A DNA stretch of 64,000 nucleotides. Origin: Planococcus lenghuensis. GTDB lineage: Bacteria; Bacillota; Bacilli; Bacillales_A; Planococcaceae. The notes beneath the pieces are model-generated. The model had not been told where the DNA came from. It did not search any database and saw nothing but the letters and a program-made list of their open reading frames with translations. Below, piece by piece: positions 53,516 through 61,886 of this stretch. Positions within the stretch are counted from its first letter, which is position 1; every line of letters starts with the position of its first letter. Location of the stretch: NCBI RefSeq assembly GCF_001999905.1, contig NZ_CP019640.1, forward strand, positions 1,716,001 to 1,780,000, read 5' to 3'. A program made the position numbers and the translations under genes.

Positions 53516-54345
53516 ATGATGCCAGATAGACCTTCCATGAAACCCAGTCCTTATGCAGCTCTTTATGATATTGTCATCCCCTAAGATCACGTTTTCCGAC
53601 ACATTAATGAGCTTGTCGATTTTTCCTTTGTGACACAGGAACTAGCGGAGAAGTACTGTTCCGATAATGGCCGGATGGCCATCCATCCCCTTCGCATGTT
53701 TAAATACCTTTTCCTGAAAAGCATGAATCCCCTTTCAGATGTCGATCTGGCCGAACGCGCCAAGTACGACCTTTCGTACAAGATTTCCTGGATATGGCTC
53801 CAGAGGAAGCGGTAATCGACCCGAGTTCGTTAATCAAATTCCGTAAACTTCGCCTGCAAGATACCCATCTCTTAGACCTCCTCATTAAAAAGACCGTGGC
53901 CATAGCGGTTAATCATGGTCTTATTGAGACGGAAACCATTATCGTCGATGCTACCCATACTCAATCTCGCTATAATCTAAAAAACCACAAGAGATCCTGC
54001 AGGATCAGCCCTGTAAGTTGCGTAAAAGCATTTATTCAGTGAATGAGCCTATGAAGGAACAATTTCCGAAGAAGAATACAAAAGATGATCTCAAAGCGGA
54101 ACTGAACTACTATAAGGAACTGATCGCCACGATTAAGGGGGGTTCCGGTCTTTCTGATAATCCGAAAATCGGGGAATCGCTCCGTCTGCTGGAAGAAACG
54201 GTCGCAGGATCCATGGACCGGGCATAAGTCAGCGGATACCTCGTTTTTCGGCTATAAGACCCATCTCGCCATGGCGATTTTTACGATGAACTTGAAACGA
54301 ATTCTTCGATTACTGGATGAGCGCAGGGAAACAGCAGATCAATAA
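53516..54345 (+). pseudogene. IS1182-family transposase, multiply broken
   Basis: From ATG 53516 (AAGGAGGGA) the pieces are MMPDRPSMKPSPYAALYDIV, then TAA at 53582-53584, RMFKYLFLKSMNPLSDVDLA, a frameshift near 53790, APEEAVIDPSSLIKFRKLRL, IVDATHTQSRY with the first catalytic Asp, another frameshift near 54020 and a deletion before FFGYKTHLAM-like sequence and the C-terminal tail. At least one stop, two indels and one internal deletion are present. Confidence 0.85.
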
Positions 54346-54416
54346 TCGAACAAAAAAGAAGACAGAAGACAGGTAGACTGACCCAGTGATATGAGACACA
54401 GATAAAACACCCTTAG

Positions 54417-55253
54417 TTAGGCTGCCAAAGCTCCGAATTCTTTCGGAGTCCGGTAGCCTAATTTTTCTTGGATTCGTTCTTCGTTATAATAGTTCAGGTA
54501 CATTTCCACCTTGTCAGTGACCTCTTGAACGGTCATTGAATTGAACTTGATATACTGAAATTCCTCTGACTTAAGCGAGGAATGAAAGGATTCAATGACC
54601 GCATTATCCCAACAGTTGCCGCGCCGGGACATACTGCTGACCAGGTGCTCCTTCCGGATCAGTTCCTGGTAAGCATATGAGGTATAGACGCTCCCTTGGT
54701 CGGAGTGGACGATAACGCCTTTAGGATTGCCCCGGACACGCAACGCTTCCCGCAGTGTATCTGCCACAAGTGGCGTCTGTTGGTGATCATAGAGCTTATA
54801 GGCAACGATTTCGTTGTTATACAAGTCCATGATCGTGGACAGATAAAGTATCGTGTGGCCGTATTGGATGTACGTGATATCCGTTACCCACTTCTTGTTT
54901 GGTGCATCCACTGTGAAATTGCGCACCAGCAGGTTCGGCGCTATGATAACCGACTCACCCTGTGACTTCCATTTCCGTTTCGGTTTCACTCGGCACTGCA
55001 GGTTGTGTTTCTGCATGATCCGCTGCACGGTATTCCGATTCAGCTTGATGCCATGCCGGTTCTTCAGGAGATGTCGGATTTTCCGGTGACCATTACGATA
55101 CTTGGTCTGGCGGCATAGTTGAATAATCGCTTCTTCCTCAGCTGTCACCGTTTCCGCTATGCCTTCGGCCAGCCACCGGTAATAAGTAGATCGTGGTACG
55201 CCAAGGGCCGCCAGGACCGCTTTTACGGTATATTTCCCTCTGAATTTCCCCAC
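54417..55253 (-). CDS. IS3-family transposase OrfB
   Basis: 278 residues with an N-terminal HTH_21 (NGHRKIRHLLKNRHGIKLNR) and the rve catalytic core: WVTDITYIQYG, IVHSDQGSVYTS and the Glu of NAVIESFHSSLKSE. The GTG start at 55253 is in the -1 frame relative to orfA and the frame is open upstream, so an OrfAB fusion by frameshift is expected. Undamaged. Confidence 0.92.
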   Translation of the reverse strand: MGKFRGKYTVKAVLAALGVPRSTYYRWLAEGIAETVTAEEEAIIQLCRQTKYRNGHRKIRHLLKNRHGIKLNRNTVQRIMQKHNLQCRVKPKRKWKSQGESVIIAPNLLVRNFTVDAPNKKWVTDITYIQYGHTILYLSTIMDLYNNEIVAYKLYDHQQTPLVADTLREALRVRGNPKGVIVHSDQGSVYTSYAYQELIRKEHLVSSMSRRGNCWDNAVIESFHSSLKSEEFQYIKFNSMTVQEVTDKVEMYLNYYNEERIQEKLGYRTPKEFGALAA

Positions 55254-55264
55254 TAACTGGAGGA

Positions 55265-55582
55265 CTATTTTTTTCTCAGCTCCTTTTCCATCTCCAAATA
55301 CTTTTTTATGATCTCATTCTCCATTTTCAAGTTCGCGATCTGCCGGTCCCGTTTTTCCTCTTTACTTGCACTTTCCGGTCCGTGTCCATACGTATACTGC
55401 TTGCCGATCGGCTGATCAAAGCGATACAGCTTATTTGCCCGATACCATCTCATCCACGTTTGGATTTGGGACTCATTTTTGATGCCATGCTTCTCCATAA
55501 TCTCTTTTGTCGTTAATTGACCGCTCAATTTGCCCTTGACGACTGCCCATTTCACTTCGCTTGAATACACGTTTTTGCCCAT
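55265..55582 (-). CDS. IS3-family transposase OrfA
   Basis: 105 residues: a helix-turn-helix (VVKGKLSGQLTTKEIMEKHG), TWMRWYRANKLYRFD, and a coiled-coil C-terminus LKMENEIIKKYLEMEKELRK. It ends AGA AAA AAA TAG; a -1 slip on this A7 run leads into KIVLQLVGKFRGKYTV of orfB. Confidence 0.9.
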   Translation of the reverse strand: MGKNVYSSEVKWAVVKGKLSGQLTTKEIMEKHGIKNESQIQTWMRWYRANKLYRFDQPIGKQYTYGHGPESASKEEKRDRQIANLKMENEIIKKYLEMEKELRKK

Positions 55583-55650
55583 GCAAAAACACCTTCGATT
55601 TCTAACCCTGTTTCCAGTGTATCATCTCGAAGGTGTTTTATTGTGTCCCA

Positions 55651-55924
55651 TTAGTTTAGGTTAGCCCAAGGAATATCTACCATTCTTTCTTCTTTTTTTA
55701 CTCCTATTAATTTCAAAGGAGAGTTTTTCAGTGGCCTCGCACAGTACCGAAGTCATCTTATCGAAACGTCAACTTAAGCGTTCTTTTTGCTTAAGTAGTC
55801 CGAAAACCGGGGCTTAGTTCATATTCCTTGCCCCCTGTATCAGACTGTTCAATTTAGAGGGTTAACTCCGAGCAACAACGCTATGGCGTAAACCGAGCAG
55901 AGGGACAAAGAGAGGATTAAAGGT
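55651..55924. other. Intergenic after IS3 copy 2
   Basis: No gene is supported; it precedes two possible small ORFs. Confidence 0.35.
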
Positions 55925-56008
55925 ATGTCAGCTAGAGAAATAAGGCTTTTAGAGATAGTAAGTTTAATTATTTCTGCAATGGACAAGAGGAATCGACCGT
56001 GGACTTAA
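55925..56008 (+). CDS. 27-residue small ORF
   Basis: ATG 55925 to TAA 56008, with AGAGAGGAT upstream, gives MSAREIRLLEIVSLIISAMD and seven more residues, an amphipathic helix. No family is recognised. Confidence 0.3.
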   Translation: MSAREIRLLEIVSLIISAMDKRNRPWT

Positions 56009-56094
56009 AGCATATAAAAGAGCTTTTGACGACTATCTTCCAGTAACACGCGGTTAATATTACGCAAACCTTCACCAAGAGGGGGATGGACTAG

Positions 56095-56232
56095 ATGCAG
56101 GTCAAGTGCCTGCCGGACACCAGAGTTCTGGAACTGACGTATACTCAAGCGCAAGTCGTTGAATACTATGAATCGATAGATGATGCAGCAAACATCATAG
56201 CGAGTCAGCTCAATTTAACGACCGCTCTTTAG
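56095..56232 (+). CDS. 45-residue small protein
   Basis: ATG 56095 stands 9-14 bases after AGAGGGGGA and ends at TAG 56232, directly at the stem of a strong terminator (56231). The peptide MQVKCLPDTRVLELTYTQAQ, then VVEYYESIDDAANIIASQLN and a short tail, is acidic and likely helical at its C-terminus. A ribosome site and a terminator in the right places support a real gene, perhaps a truncated one. No family is recognised. Confidence 0.4.
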   Translation: MQVKCLPDTRVLELTYTQAQVVEYYESIDDAANIIASQLNLTTAL

Positions 56233-56262
56233 ACTCCTGCCGATGCAGGAGTCTTTCTTTTT
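56231..56262 (+). terminator. Terminator after the 45-residue ORF
   Basis: AGACTCCTGC, loop CGAT, GCAGGAGTCT followed by TTCTTTTTG. Confidence 0.88.
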
Positions 56263-56453
56263 GTTAGTGTAACTTAATGACAAAAAAGATGCATTCAGTT
56301 ACTTGGTTTCGTTATGTTCATGGAAATATGAGCGCAAGGAAGATTTCCTCCAAAACATGTTACATTCAAACGTTGATAAGGCAGAACGAAAAAGGGAGTT
56401 TGACAGCTGATGGTTTTACATATGACCACTTATCAGAAGTAAAATAAATAGCT

Positions 56454-57609
56454 ATATGAAACGCATTAAAGGTTTACCTGATCTTTTGTCGAATTCTATC
56501 CCTAACTAGACTGGCGAAAGGGTGGGAACTCCATGAATCCCTGCACGTATGACAACTTGGAACAGCGACTCGCAGAGATTCACCGGCTGCTGAAAACCGA
56601 AACGAATGTCCGCCACTATCAGCGGATCCACGTCATTCATCTTCACTTGCAGGGATACCGGAACGGGGAAATCGCCAAGATCGAAAAACTGACGGAGAAG
56701 ACGGTTGGCACCTACATCAAAAAGTACCGGACCCTGGGGGTGGATGGCCTGAAAATGGGCCATTCCCCCGGCGCGCCTCCCCGGTTGACACCCGAACAGG
56801 AAGAACAGGTCTATGAGGTCGTCCTCAACCGGACGCCCTCGGAAGTCGGATTGAAAACCACCATGAATTGGACCGGTCCGCTCGTCCGCGAGTGGATCCG
56901 GCGGGAATTCGATGTCCGGTACACCAACCGGGACGTGCTGAGCCTTCTCCAACGCCTCGGGTTTAGCCATACACGGCCCACCTATACATTGGCCAAAGCG
57001 GATCCCGTTAAACAGGGAGTGTTCCGGACCGGGTTCCAAGATGTAAAAAAAAACTAGCGTCTGGTGAAATCGACACGATCCTCTTCCAAGACGAATCGAC
57101 GATTCGCGACTACATGGCGATCGGCTATACCTGGTTTCTGAAAGGAAAGCAGCGGAAGATCCCGACGACCGGCCAGCATCAAAGCGTCAAACTGCTCGGT
57201 GTGCTGGATTACGAAACAGGCGCCGTCTTCTGTTTACAGGATCAGCTGTTCAATGGCGAAACGTTCCTGTGCTTTCTCAAGCAGGTGCTGGTCCAGTACC
57301 CGGCCGGGAAGATCGTCATGGTCCTTGATAATGCCCGGATCCATCATGCCAAGCTGATCCAGCCTTTTTTGGCCGAACAGCAGGAGCGCCTGGAACTTCT
57401 CTTTCTGCCGCCCTACAGCCCGGACCTCAACCCGATTGAAGGCCTCTGGAAATGGCTGAAGATGTCAGTGGTGTACAATGTGTTCTACTCATCCATCCAA
57501 GCTATCCATCAAAACGTGCAGGCTTTCATTTCGGAGATCAACCAAACCCCGGCTGCCGTCATTGACCGCCTCTGTTTGATTCTGTAATTCTTTAATGCGT
57601 TTCATATAG
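56454..57609 (+). mobile_element. IS630-family insertion sequence
   Basis: CTATATGAAACGCATTAAAG at 56454-56473 is repeated as a perfect inverted 20-mer ending at 57609. TA dinucleotides at the ends fit the TA target duplication of this family. One transposase gene in two frames lies inside. Confidence 0.9.
56533..57587 (+). CDS. IS630-family transposase in two frames (-1 shift at an A9 run)
   Basis: The first frame (56533-57057) holds the N-terminal HTH region (EIAKIEKLTEKTVGTYIKKY) and DVRYTNRDVLSLLQRLGFSH. The second ends at 57587 and holds the DDE core: ILFQDESTIRDY, MVLDNARIHHAKL and YSPDLNPIEGLWKW. They meet at a run of nine A's (57044-57052). A one-base backward slip joins VKK to KLASGEIDTI without loss. 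This could be programmed frameshifting, transcriptional slippage, or a one-base homopolymer error. Confidence 0.85.
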
Positions 57610-57694
57610 ATTAATTAGAAGAGCCTCTTTCGAATGGTGTCTATTCTTCCTCTTTAAAGAGTTATAACAAGAAGAATCTTAAAGTAGCTTTCGC

Positions 57695-57723
57695 TTGCTA
57701 CATGTAGATACTTCGTATATACT
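57695..57723 (+). promoter_or_regulatory. SigA-type promoter of mazEF
   Basis: TTGCTA and TATACT are separated by exactly 17 bases and stand 36 bases upstream of the mazE start. A TACATGTA palindrome overlaps the spacer and could be bound by MazE. Confidence 0.65.
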
Positions 57724-57758
57724 GAATGTATAAATAGCACTCCGAGGAGTTGATTCAC

Positions 57759-58040
57759 ATGCCGCAAATCAAGCAGAAAGCTAGTCATCGAGAGGCTAAA
57801 CTTCAGAGTTGGGGTAACAGTAAAGCAGTCCGACTTACAAAAGATATCCTTGAGGAAGCCGGGTTCAATGCAACCGATGATACTGTACTTGATGTAGAGA
57901 TTGAACCAAATCGAATTTCTTTAGTTCAAAAAAGCAAGTTAACTCCGTTTCAAAAGTTATTTGTTGGATATAATGGCGGAAAACCCGAGCCTGAAGCACT
58001 CTGGGATGAAGCGGAACCAGTCGGAAAAGAAGACTGGTAA
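57759..58040 (+). CDS. mazE: MazE-type antitoxin (AbrB fold)
   Basis: 93 residues from ATG 57759; TTG 57750 is too close to the GAGGAG ribosome site. LQSWGNSKAVRLTKDILEEA followed by DDTVLDVEIEPNRISLVQKS is the MazE swapped-hairpin DNA-binding domain. The tail (NGGKPEPEALWDEAEPVGKE) is acidic, as needed to block the toxin. The cognate mazF is 83 bases downstream. Confidence 0.88.
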   Translation: MPQIKQKASHREAKLQSWGNSKAVRLTKDILEEAGFNATDDTVLDVEIEPNRISLVQKSKLTPFQKLFVGYNGGKPEPEALWDEAEPVGKEDW

Positions 58041-58123
58041 GCAGTTAATAGGCTTAAAGATCATTCGCCTGTACTTAATCCTCAATGGAAAAGTACAGGC
58101 ACTATTTAATTGGAGGAGTAGTG

Positions 58124-58492
58124 ATGACAAGATTTTTTAAAGTCGGTGATATTATAAAGATCGATATGTCCCCGGCAAAAGGGCACGAACAGCAAGGTTA
58201 TCGTCCAGCCATCGTAGTTTCAGAAGAAAATGTACATAAAGAGACCGATTTAATTTGGGTCTTGCCAATCACCAATACGAATAAAGGTTACCCAACTCAT
58301 GTACCAGTAAATGGAAAAACCAAGAATAATAAGAAAAACGGAGCAACCAATCAGACAACGGGGTATGTATTGTGTGAAAAGATAAAAGCAATCGATCCAT
58401 TGGCTAGAGCAGCAAGATTAACAGACGAGGCCGATCAAGACCTGATTGAAGATTGTAAGGCTGTTATCGATGCCATTACTTATATAGGATGA
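58124..58492 (+). CDS. mazF: MazF-type mRNA interferase
   Basis: 122 residues from ATG 58124 (GGAGGAG upstream). FKVGDIIKIDMSPAKGHEQQ, GYRPAIVVSE, LIWVLPITNT and the C-terminal half with CEKIKAIDPLARAA are the MazF/PemK pattern (GDI-x(3)-D, RP-x-VV, Q/CE-x-IR). It cleaves RNA at short specific sequences. Together with MazE it forms an intact module next to an IS630. Confidence 0.92.
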   Translation: MTRFFKVGDIIKIDMSPAKGHEQQGYRPAIVVSEENVHKETDLIWVLPITNTNKGYPTHVPVNGKTKNNKKNGATNQTTGYVLCEKIKAIDPLARAARLTDEADQDLIEDCKAVIDAITYIG

Positions 58493-58502
58493 ATAAAGCG
58501 GA

Positions 58503-58528
58503 GATCAATCCAAGTGATTGGTCTTTTT
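58503..58528 (+). terminator. Terminator after mazEF
   Basis: GATCAATC, loop CAAGT, GATTGGTC followed by TTTTTC. Confidence 0.8.
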
Positions 58529-58675
58529 CAATACCTAAATTTCTCTTTTTGTCCGTAAACGTGTACTTTTACGAACGGTCATATTTGTGTGGAGAGAGGG
58601 GAATGGGAGAATAAGAATTATTCAGTAGTCAACAGTACGACGCTATGCTCCAAGAACCTTCTTATTGACAAAGGG

Positions 58676-58712
58676 AAAGGGCGAACAGATTATCGCGCGT
58701 CTGTCTGCCCTT
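58676..58712 (-). terminator. Hairpin downstream of the minus-strand lipoprotein gene
   Basis: AAAGGGCGAACAGA pairs with TCTGTCTGCCCTTT across GCGC-rich loop. The T-run on the minus strand is interrupted (CCCTTTCCCTTTG), so termination strength is uncertain. Confidence 0.5.
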
Positions 58713-58764
58713 TATTACTTGATGTAATAAGCTTTTTTGGCACTTCCGTTCTAATCATTCAATG

Positions 58765-59277
58765 TTAGAAATGGTCCCTGTTGAAATCATCAATGACTTT
58801 GAAGATTCCAACATATAGAGAACGAAGTTCTTCCTCTGGTGTGGAAGGGACGAATGTCCATTCGAGCGTCCCGCTATCATGTTTATAATACCCTTGCGCA
58901 AATGCTGTACTCATGTCTTCTGTAAAGTCACTGAGCGAAAACCCTTCCGAGACGAACACCTCAATAGGTTTGTCTAGTCCGATAAAGAAGGTCGGGTAAG
59001 GTAAGGACTCATACAGGCTGATATAGTTATCTTGGGACGTTTGATCAAATGTCTCTTCCATGATGAACAGGGCATCATACTGTCCTGCAGCTTCGACCAA
59101 CTCATCAATATGGACCTCTTCAAATTCAACTTCGCTGAGCTCATATGGTGGGGCTGTCCCTGCCACTGCAATTTTCAAGGCGGCTCCTTCGTAAGCCTCA
59201 GCTTCATATGTGGAACACCCAGCCAGCAAGTAAGCCAAGCAAACGATGAAAAAACTGAACATCCAGTGTCTCTTCAT
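58765..59277 (-). CDS. Uncharacterised lipoprotein
   Basis: 170 residues with a type II signal peptide (MKRHWMFSFFIVCLAYLLAG followed by Cys21). The mature part starts ALKIAVAGTAPPYELSEVEF and contains ELVEAAGQYDALFIMEETFD and PYPTFFIGLDKP. It is an alternating beta/alpha pattern suggestive of a small Rossmann-like or thioredoxin-like fold, but without a recognised family. RBS GGAGGAGGAG. It is transcribed alone, opposite to its neighbours. Confidence 0.7.
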   Translation of the reverse strand: MKRHWMFSFFIVCLAYLLAGCSTYEAEAYEGAALKIAVAGTAPPYELSEVEFEEVHIDELVEAAGQYDALFIMEETFDQTSQDNYISLYESLPYPTFFIGLDKPIEVFVSEGFSLSDFTEDMSTAFAQGYYKHDSGTLEWTFVPSTPEEELRSLYVGIFKVIDDFNRDHF

Positions 59278-59467
59278 GGATTCTCCTCCTCCTCCTATCC
59301 TGTATTATATTTGCCCATTGTATCATGAAGAACTACCTGTTGTTTACAGTTATAACACTACTCAGTGGTGACCCTAACGATGACAGATTTAAATGGTGGA
59401 TGATATTCGGCAGTTACCATGCGTGAATAGGTAGAGGGACAGCTGAATCAAGCATGAAGGAAATGTA

Positions 59468-59620
59468 ATGATGAAATACCACTTTGAAATTGGAGTTGTA
59501 TTTTATTGCAGTGATGTTAATCAACAGTACGAGCGTATTGTTAAACTAATACCAACAGAAAAAATGAAGAGCAAGCGCATGCACATTATCAATCAATGCT
59601 CTTTACGTGTCTACTGCTAG
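59468..59620 (+). CDS. 50-residue small protein
   Basis: ATG 59468 (or 59471) follows AAGGAAATG and ends at TAG 59620. MMKYHFEIGVVFYCSDVNQQ, then a KLIPTEKMKSKRMHIINQCS stretch, has a beta-strand start and basic end. The terminator at 59636 follows. No family is recognised; the ribosome site and terminator argue for a real small gene. Confidence 0.4.
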   Translation: MMKYHFEIGVVFYCSDVNQQYERIVKLIPTEKMKSKRMHIINQCSLRVYC

Positions 59621-59635
59621 TACAGAATATCATGC

Positions 59636-59677
59636 AAAAACGACCGCCAATTTGTAAGTGAATTGGTGGGCGTTTTT
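59636..59677 (+). terminator. Terminator after the 50-residue ORF
   Basis: AAAAACGACCGCCAATT pairs with AATTGGTGGGCGTTTTT around a short loop. Confidence 0.85.
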
Positions 59678-59772
59678 AGCTGTGTTTTCTTGTTTTACGA
59701 GAGGAAACGGACCCGTAATAACGTGGAAAATTTTTTATTCAACATATCAAAAACGCGTTTTCTGTTTTTTAG

Positions 59773-59812
59773 TTGATAATTTAAAATTTATTGATAAAAT
59801 AAAATTTATCAA
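59773..59812. promoter_or_regulatory. Candidate operator: TTGATAAA inverted and direct repeats
   Basis: TTGATAAA (59791) and TTTATCAA (59805-59812) form a perfect 8+8 inverted repeat with six bases between. An extra TTGATAAT stands at 59773, 18 bases upstream. It precedes the regulator gene at 59898 and may be its autoregulatory site. Confidence 0.6.
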
Positions 59813-59897
59813 AGGGATAAGAAAGTGCCTTCACAAGTAATTGATGCTTCTCGATGCGCGTAAACAAAAAATCAAAAATCAGAATGGAGGAAGTAAA

Positions 59898-60476
59898 TTG
59901 AAATATGAAATGGTGTTAGAAAACGCAGCCCAGCTGCATGCTTTATCGCATCCGATAAGACAACGAATCCTGTCGGTCCTTTTGTACAAGGAATTAACGA
60001 ATAAAGCCATTGCCGACTCCCTTGGAGAATCGCCGCCGAAAGTACATTTTCATGTCAGGGAATTGTTGAATGCAGGCATTATTCAACTTACGAAAGAAGA
60101 AGTAAACGGGTCGATTATAGAAAAATACTATACCGCTTCTGCACGGTCTTTTCGGCTTTCCCCTTCTTTAGAGCTGGCAAAGATTGATGAACATTTACTG
60201 TATGAGACCACCTTTCACGAAACGTATCGCATTCTGATAGAAAGTGTTGCTTACCACGAAGGCATTCTTCCGAACGCGCAAATCTTCCAACAAACGGGGC
60301 GGTTATCAAAACAGGAAATAGAGAAAATTGATAAACACCTCTCAGCCATAAACGAAATATTGACGGCTTCGGAAACGGAAAAACATAGAGATGGAGAGGA
60401 CAAGACCTGCTACTCGCTTAGTTATTTCTTTCATCCAGCGCCTGCAATTAATACGAACAGAGATTCAAAGCTATGA
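59898..60476 (+). CDS. ArsR-type winged-helix regulator
   Basis: 192 residues from TTG 59898 (GGAGGAAG upstream; the frame is open before it but lacks a ribosome site). LHALSHPIRQRILSVLLYKE and KAIADSLGESPPKVHFHVRE form an ArsR/HTH_20-like winged helix. The C-terminal half is helical without Cys metal sites, suggesting a ligand other than metal. Its stop overlaps the start of the MFS gene (ATGA), so it probably controls that efflux pump. The TTGATAAA repeat just upstream is the candidate site. Confidence 0.8.
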   Translation: MKYEMVLENAAQLHALSHPIRQRILSVLLYKELTNKAIADSLGESPPKVHFHVRELLNAGIIQLTKEEVNGSIIEKYYTASARSFRLSPSLELAKIDEHLLYETTFHETYRILIESVAYHEGILPNAQIFQQTGRLSKQEIEKIDKHLSAINEILTASETEKHRDGEDKTCYSLSYFFHPAPAINTNRDSKL

Positions 60477-61699
60477 ATGTCCTGCCCAAGAACCATCTTC
60501 TTTCAGACAGGAACTTTTCTTATTTCTTCTTTGGCCAATCATTTTCCACTATCGGGGACGGGTTTCAACAGCTTGCCCTCATTTACCTGATATTTGATTT
60601 GGGAGGCGGGGCCAGTGAATTGGCGCTTTCCCAGTTCTTTTTAATCTTTCCTCGCATTTTGGTTTTGTTACTGGGAGGTGTTGCTGTTGATCGCCTGAAC
60701 CCTAAACAGATTATTTGGATTTCAGATCTGTTCCGATTTGTGGTCATGACACTCTTGATTTTATTTTTATTGTTTGGTTCTTTGTCTTTTCAATTGCTTT
60801 ATGTATTCCTTATCCTATCCAGCATAGCCAGCGGATTCTTTTACCCTGCGTTTAACGCAGTTGTGCCTTCTTTAGTGGAAGAAAAGAACTTGGACCAGGC
60901 GAATGCTTGGGTTCAATCAATCTCTCAGATGGCCATCTTCATCGGGCCTCCTCTTGCTGGTTTACTGGTTAGCAATTTCGGGATTACCGCAGGTTTCATT
61001 GTAAATGCGCTTTCGTATTTCGTCGCTGCAATTACGGGACTGACGGTTCAGATGAGCAGAGTTGTCTCGGACAAAATAAAAAGTTCGAGTATATGGAGAG
61101 ATATTCAGGAAGGTTTTCGGCAAGTTTGGAAGGAACAATGGCTAAAAGTGGTACTGGTAGTGGATATGCTGGGAGGATTGGCCGTAGTGGGGCCACTTCA
61201 GATCACCTTGCCAGTATACTCGGAAAGGACATTGGATATAGACCCTGCTCAAATGGGTTTTATCGTGGCTGCGTTCGGCATTGGCTCTACTCTTGGAATG
61301 ATCATTGCGGCTAAATTGAAAGCTGAACTCAAAACGATTCGTTCCTTCTTCCTGTTTGAAATAATGCAAGGAATGATGTTGTTTTTTGTGGCCATTCCTT
61401 CTTTATGGATGGTCATAGTAGCTTTAGCCATAGTAGGTGTGTTTAACGGCATATCAAGTGTAATCATTATTTCACGGATACAGTCGTTAGTCCCGAGAAA
61501 TAGGCTTGGAAGAACAATGAGCATCGTCTCTCTCGCTTCGTTTGGCGCAGTCCCAATTTCTCAATTGTTAACAGGATGGCTATCCAACGTAATTCCGTTG
61601 CCTGTCGTGTTCATCATTGCCTCTATTTTGTTGATTCTCAGTGGGTTGATGGGCATGATGTTTTATACAAAGTCAAAAAGTGAAAGTGCCGTTATGTAA
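60473..61699 (+). CDS. MFS efflux transporter
   Basis: 408 residues with 12 predicted membrane segments, of the MFS_3/MefA-like group: RNFSYFFFGQSFSTIGDGFQ at helix 1, VDRLNPKQIIWISDLFR (motif A-like loop with D-R-x-P), FFYPAFNAVVPSLVEEKNLD and ANAWVQSISQMAIFIGPPLA. Such proteins export macrolides, tetracyclines or other drugs; the substrate is unknown. ATG 60473 overlaps the regulator stop, indicating coupling. Confidence 0.85.
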   Translation: MNVLPKNHLLSDRNFSYFFFGQSFSTIGDGFQQLALIYLIFDLGGGASELALSQFFLIFPRILVLLLGGVAVDRLNPKQIIWISDLFRFVVMTLLILFLLFGSLSFQLLYVFLILSSIASGFFYPAFNAVVPSLVEEKNLDQANAWVQSISQMAIFIGPPLAGLLVSNFGITAGFIVNALSYFVAAITGLTVQMSRVVSDKIKSSSIWRDIQEGFRQVWKEQWLKVVLVVDMLGGLAVVGPLQITLPVYSERTLDIDPAQMGFIVAAFGIGSTLGMIIAAKLKAELKTIRSFFLFEIMQGMMLFFVAIPSLWMVIVALAIVGVFNGISSVIIISRIQSLVPRNRLGRTMSIVSLASFGAVPISQLLTGWLSNVIPLPVVFIIASILLILSGLMGMMFYTKSKSESAVM

Positions 61700-61886
61700 A
61701 TGAAAACACTTCTGCATACTATTGTGATCGCTTGGGGTTTTAGCAGGAGTCATTTTTACTCAACAACTCGACCGTATTGCTAAAGATTTTTGAAAGTGCA
61801 CTGCTACGATGAATGATTACTGAATGAAGAGAAAAGTGGAACGTCTTCGAGCATTACTCGACTAATCAGATAAGGAGTGAGTGCTC

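Larger units (their letters stand above)
54392..55650 (-). mobile_element. IS3-family insertion sequence (copy 2, IS150-like), complete
   Basis: Ends match as inverted repeats: TGAGACACAGATAAAACACC from 54392 and TGGGACACAATAAAACACCT read back from 55650. It holds orfA and orfB on the minus strand with an A7 slippery run between them. It is unrelated in detail to copy 1. No target duplication is evident. Confidence 0.87.
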
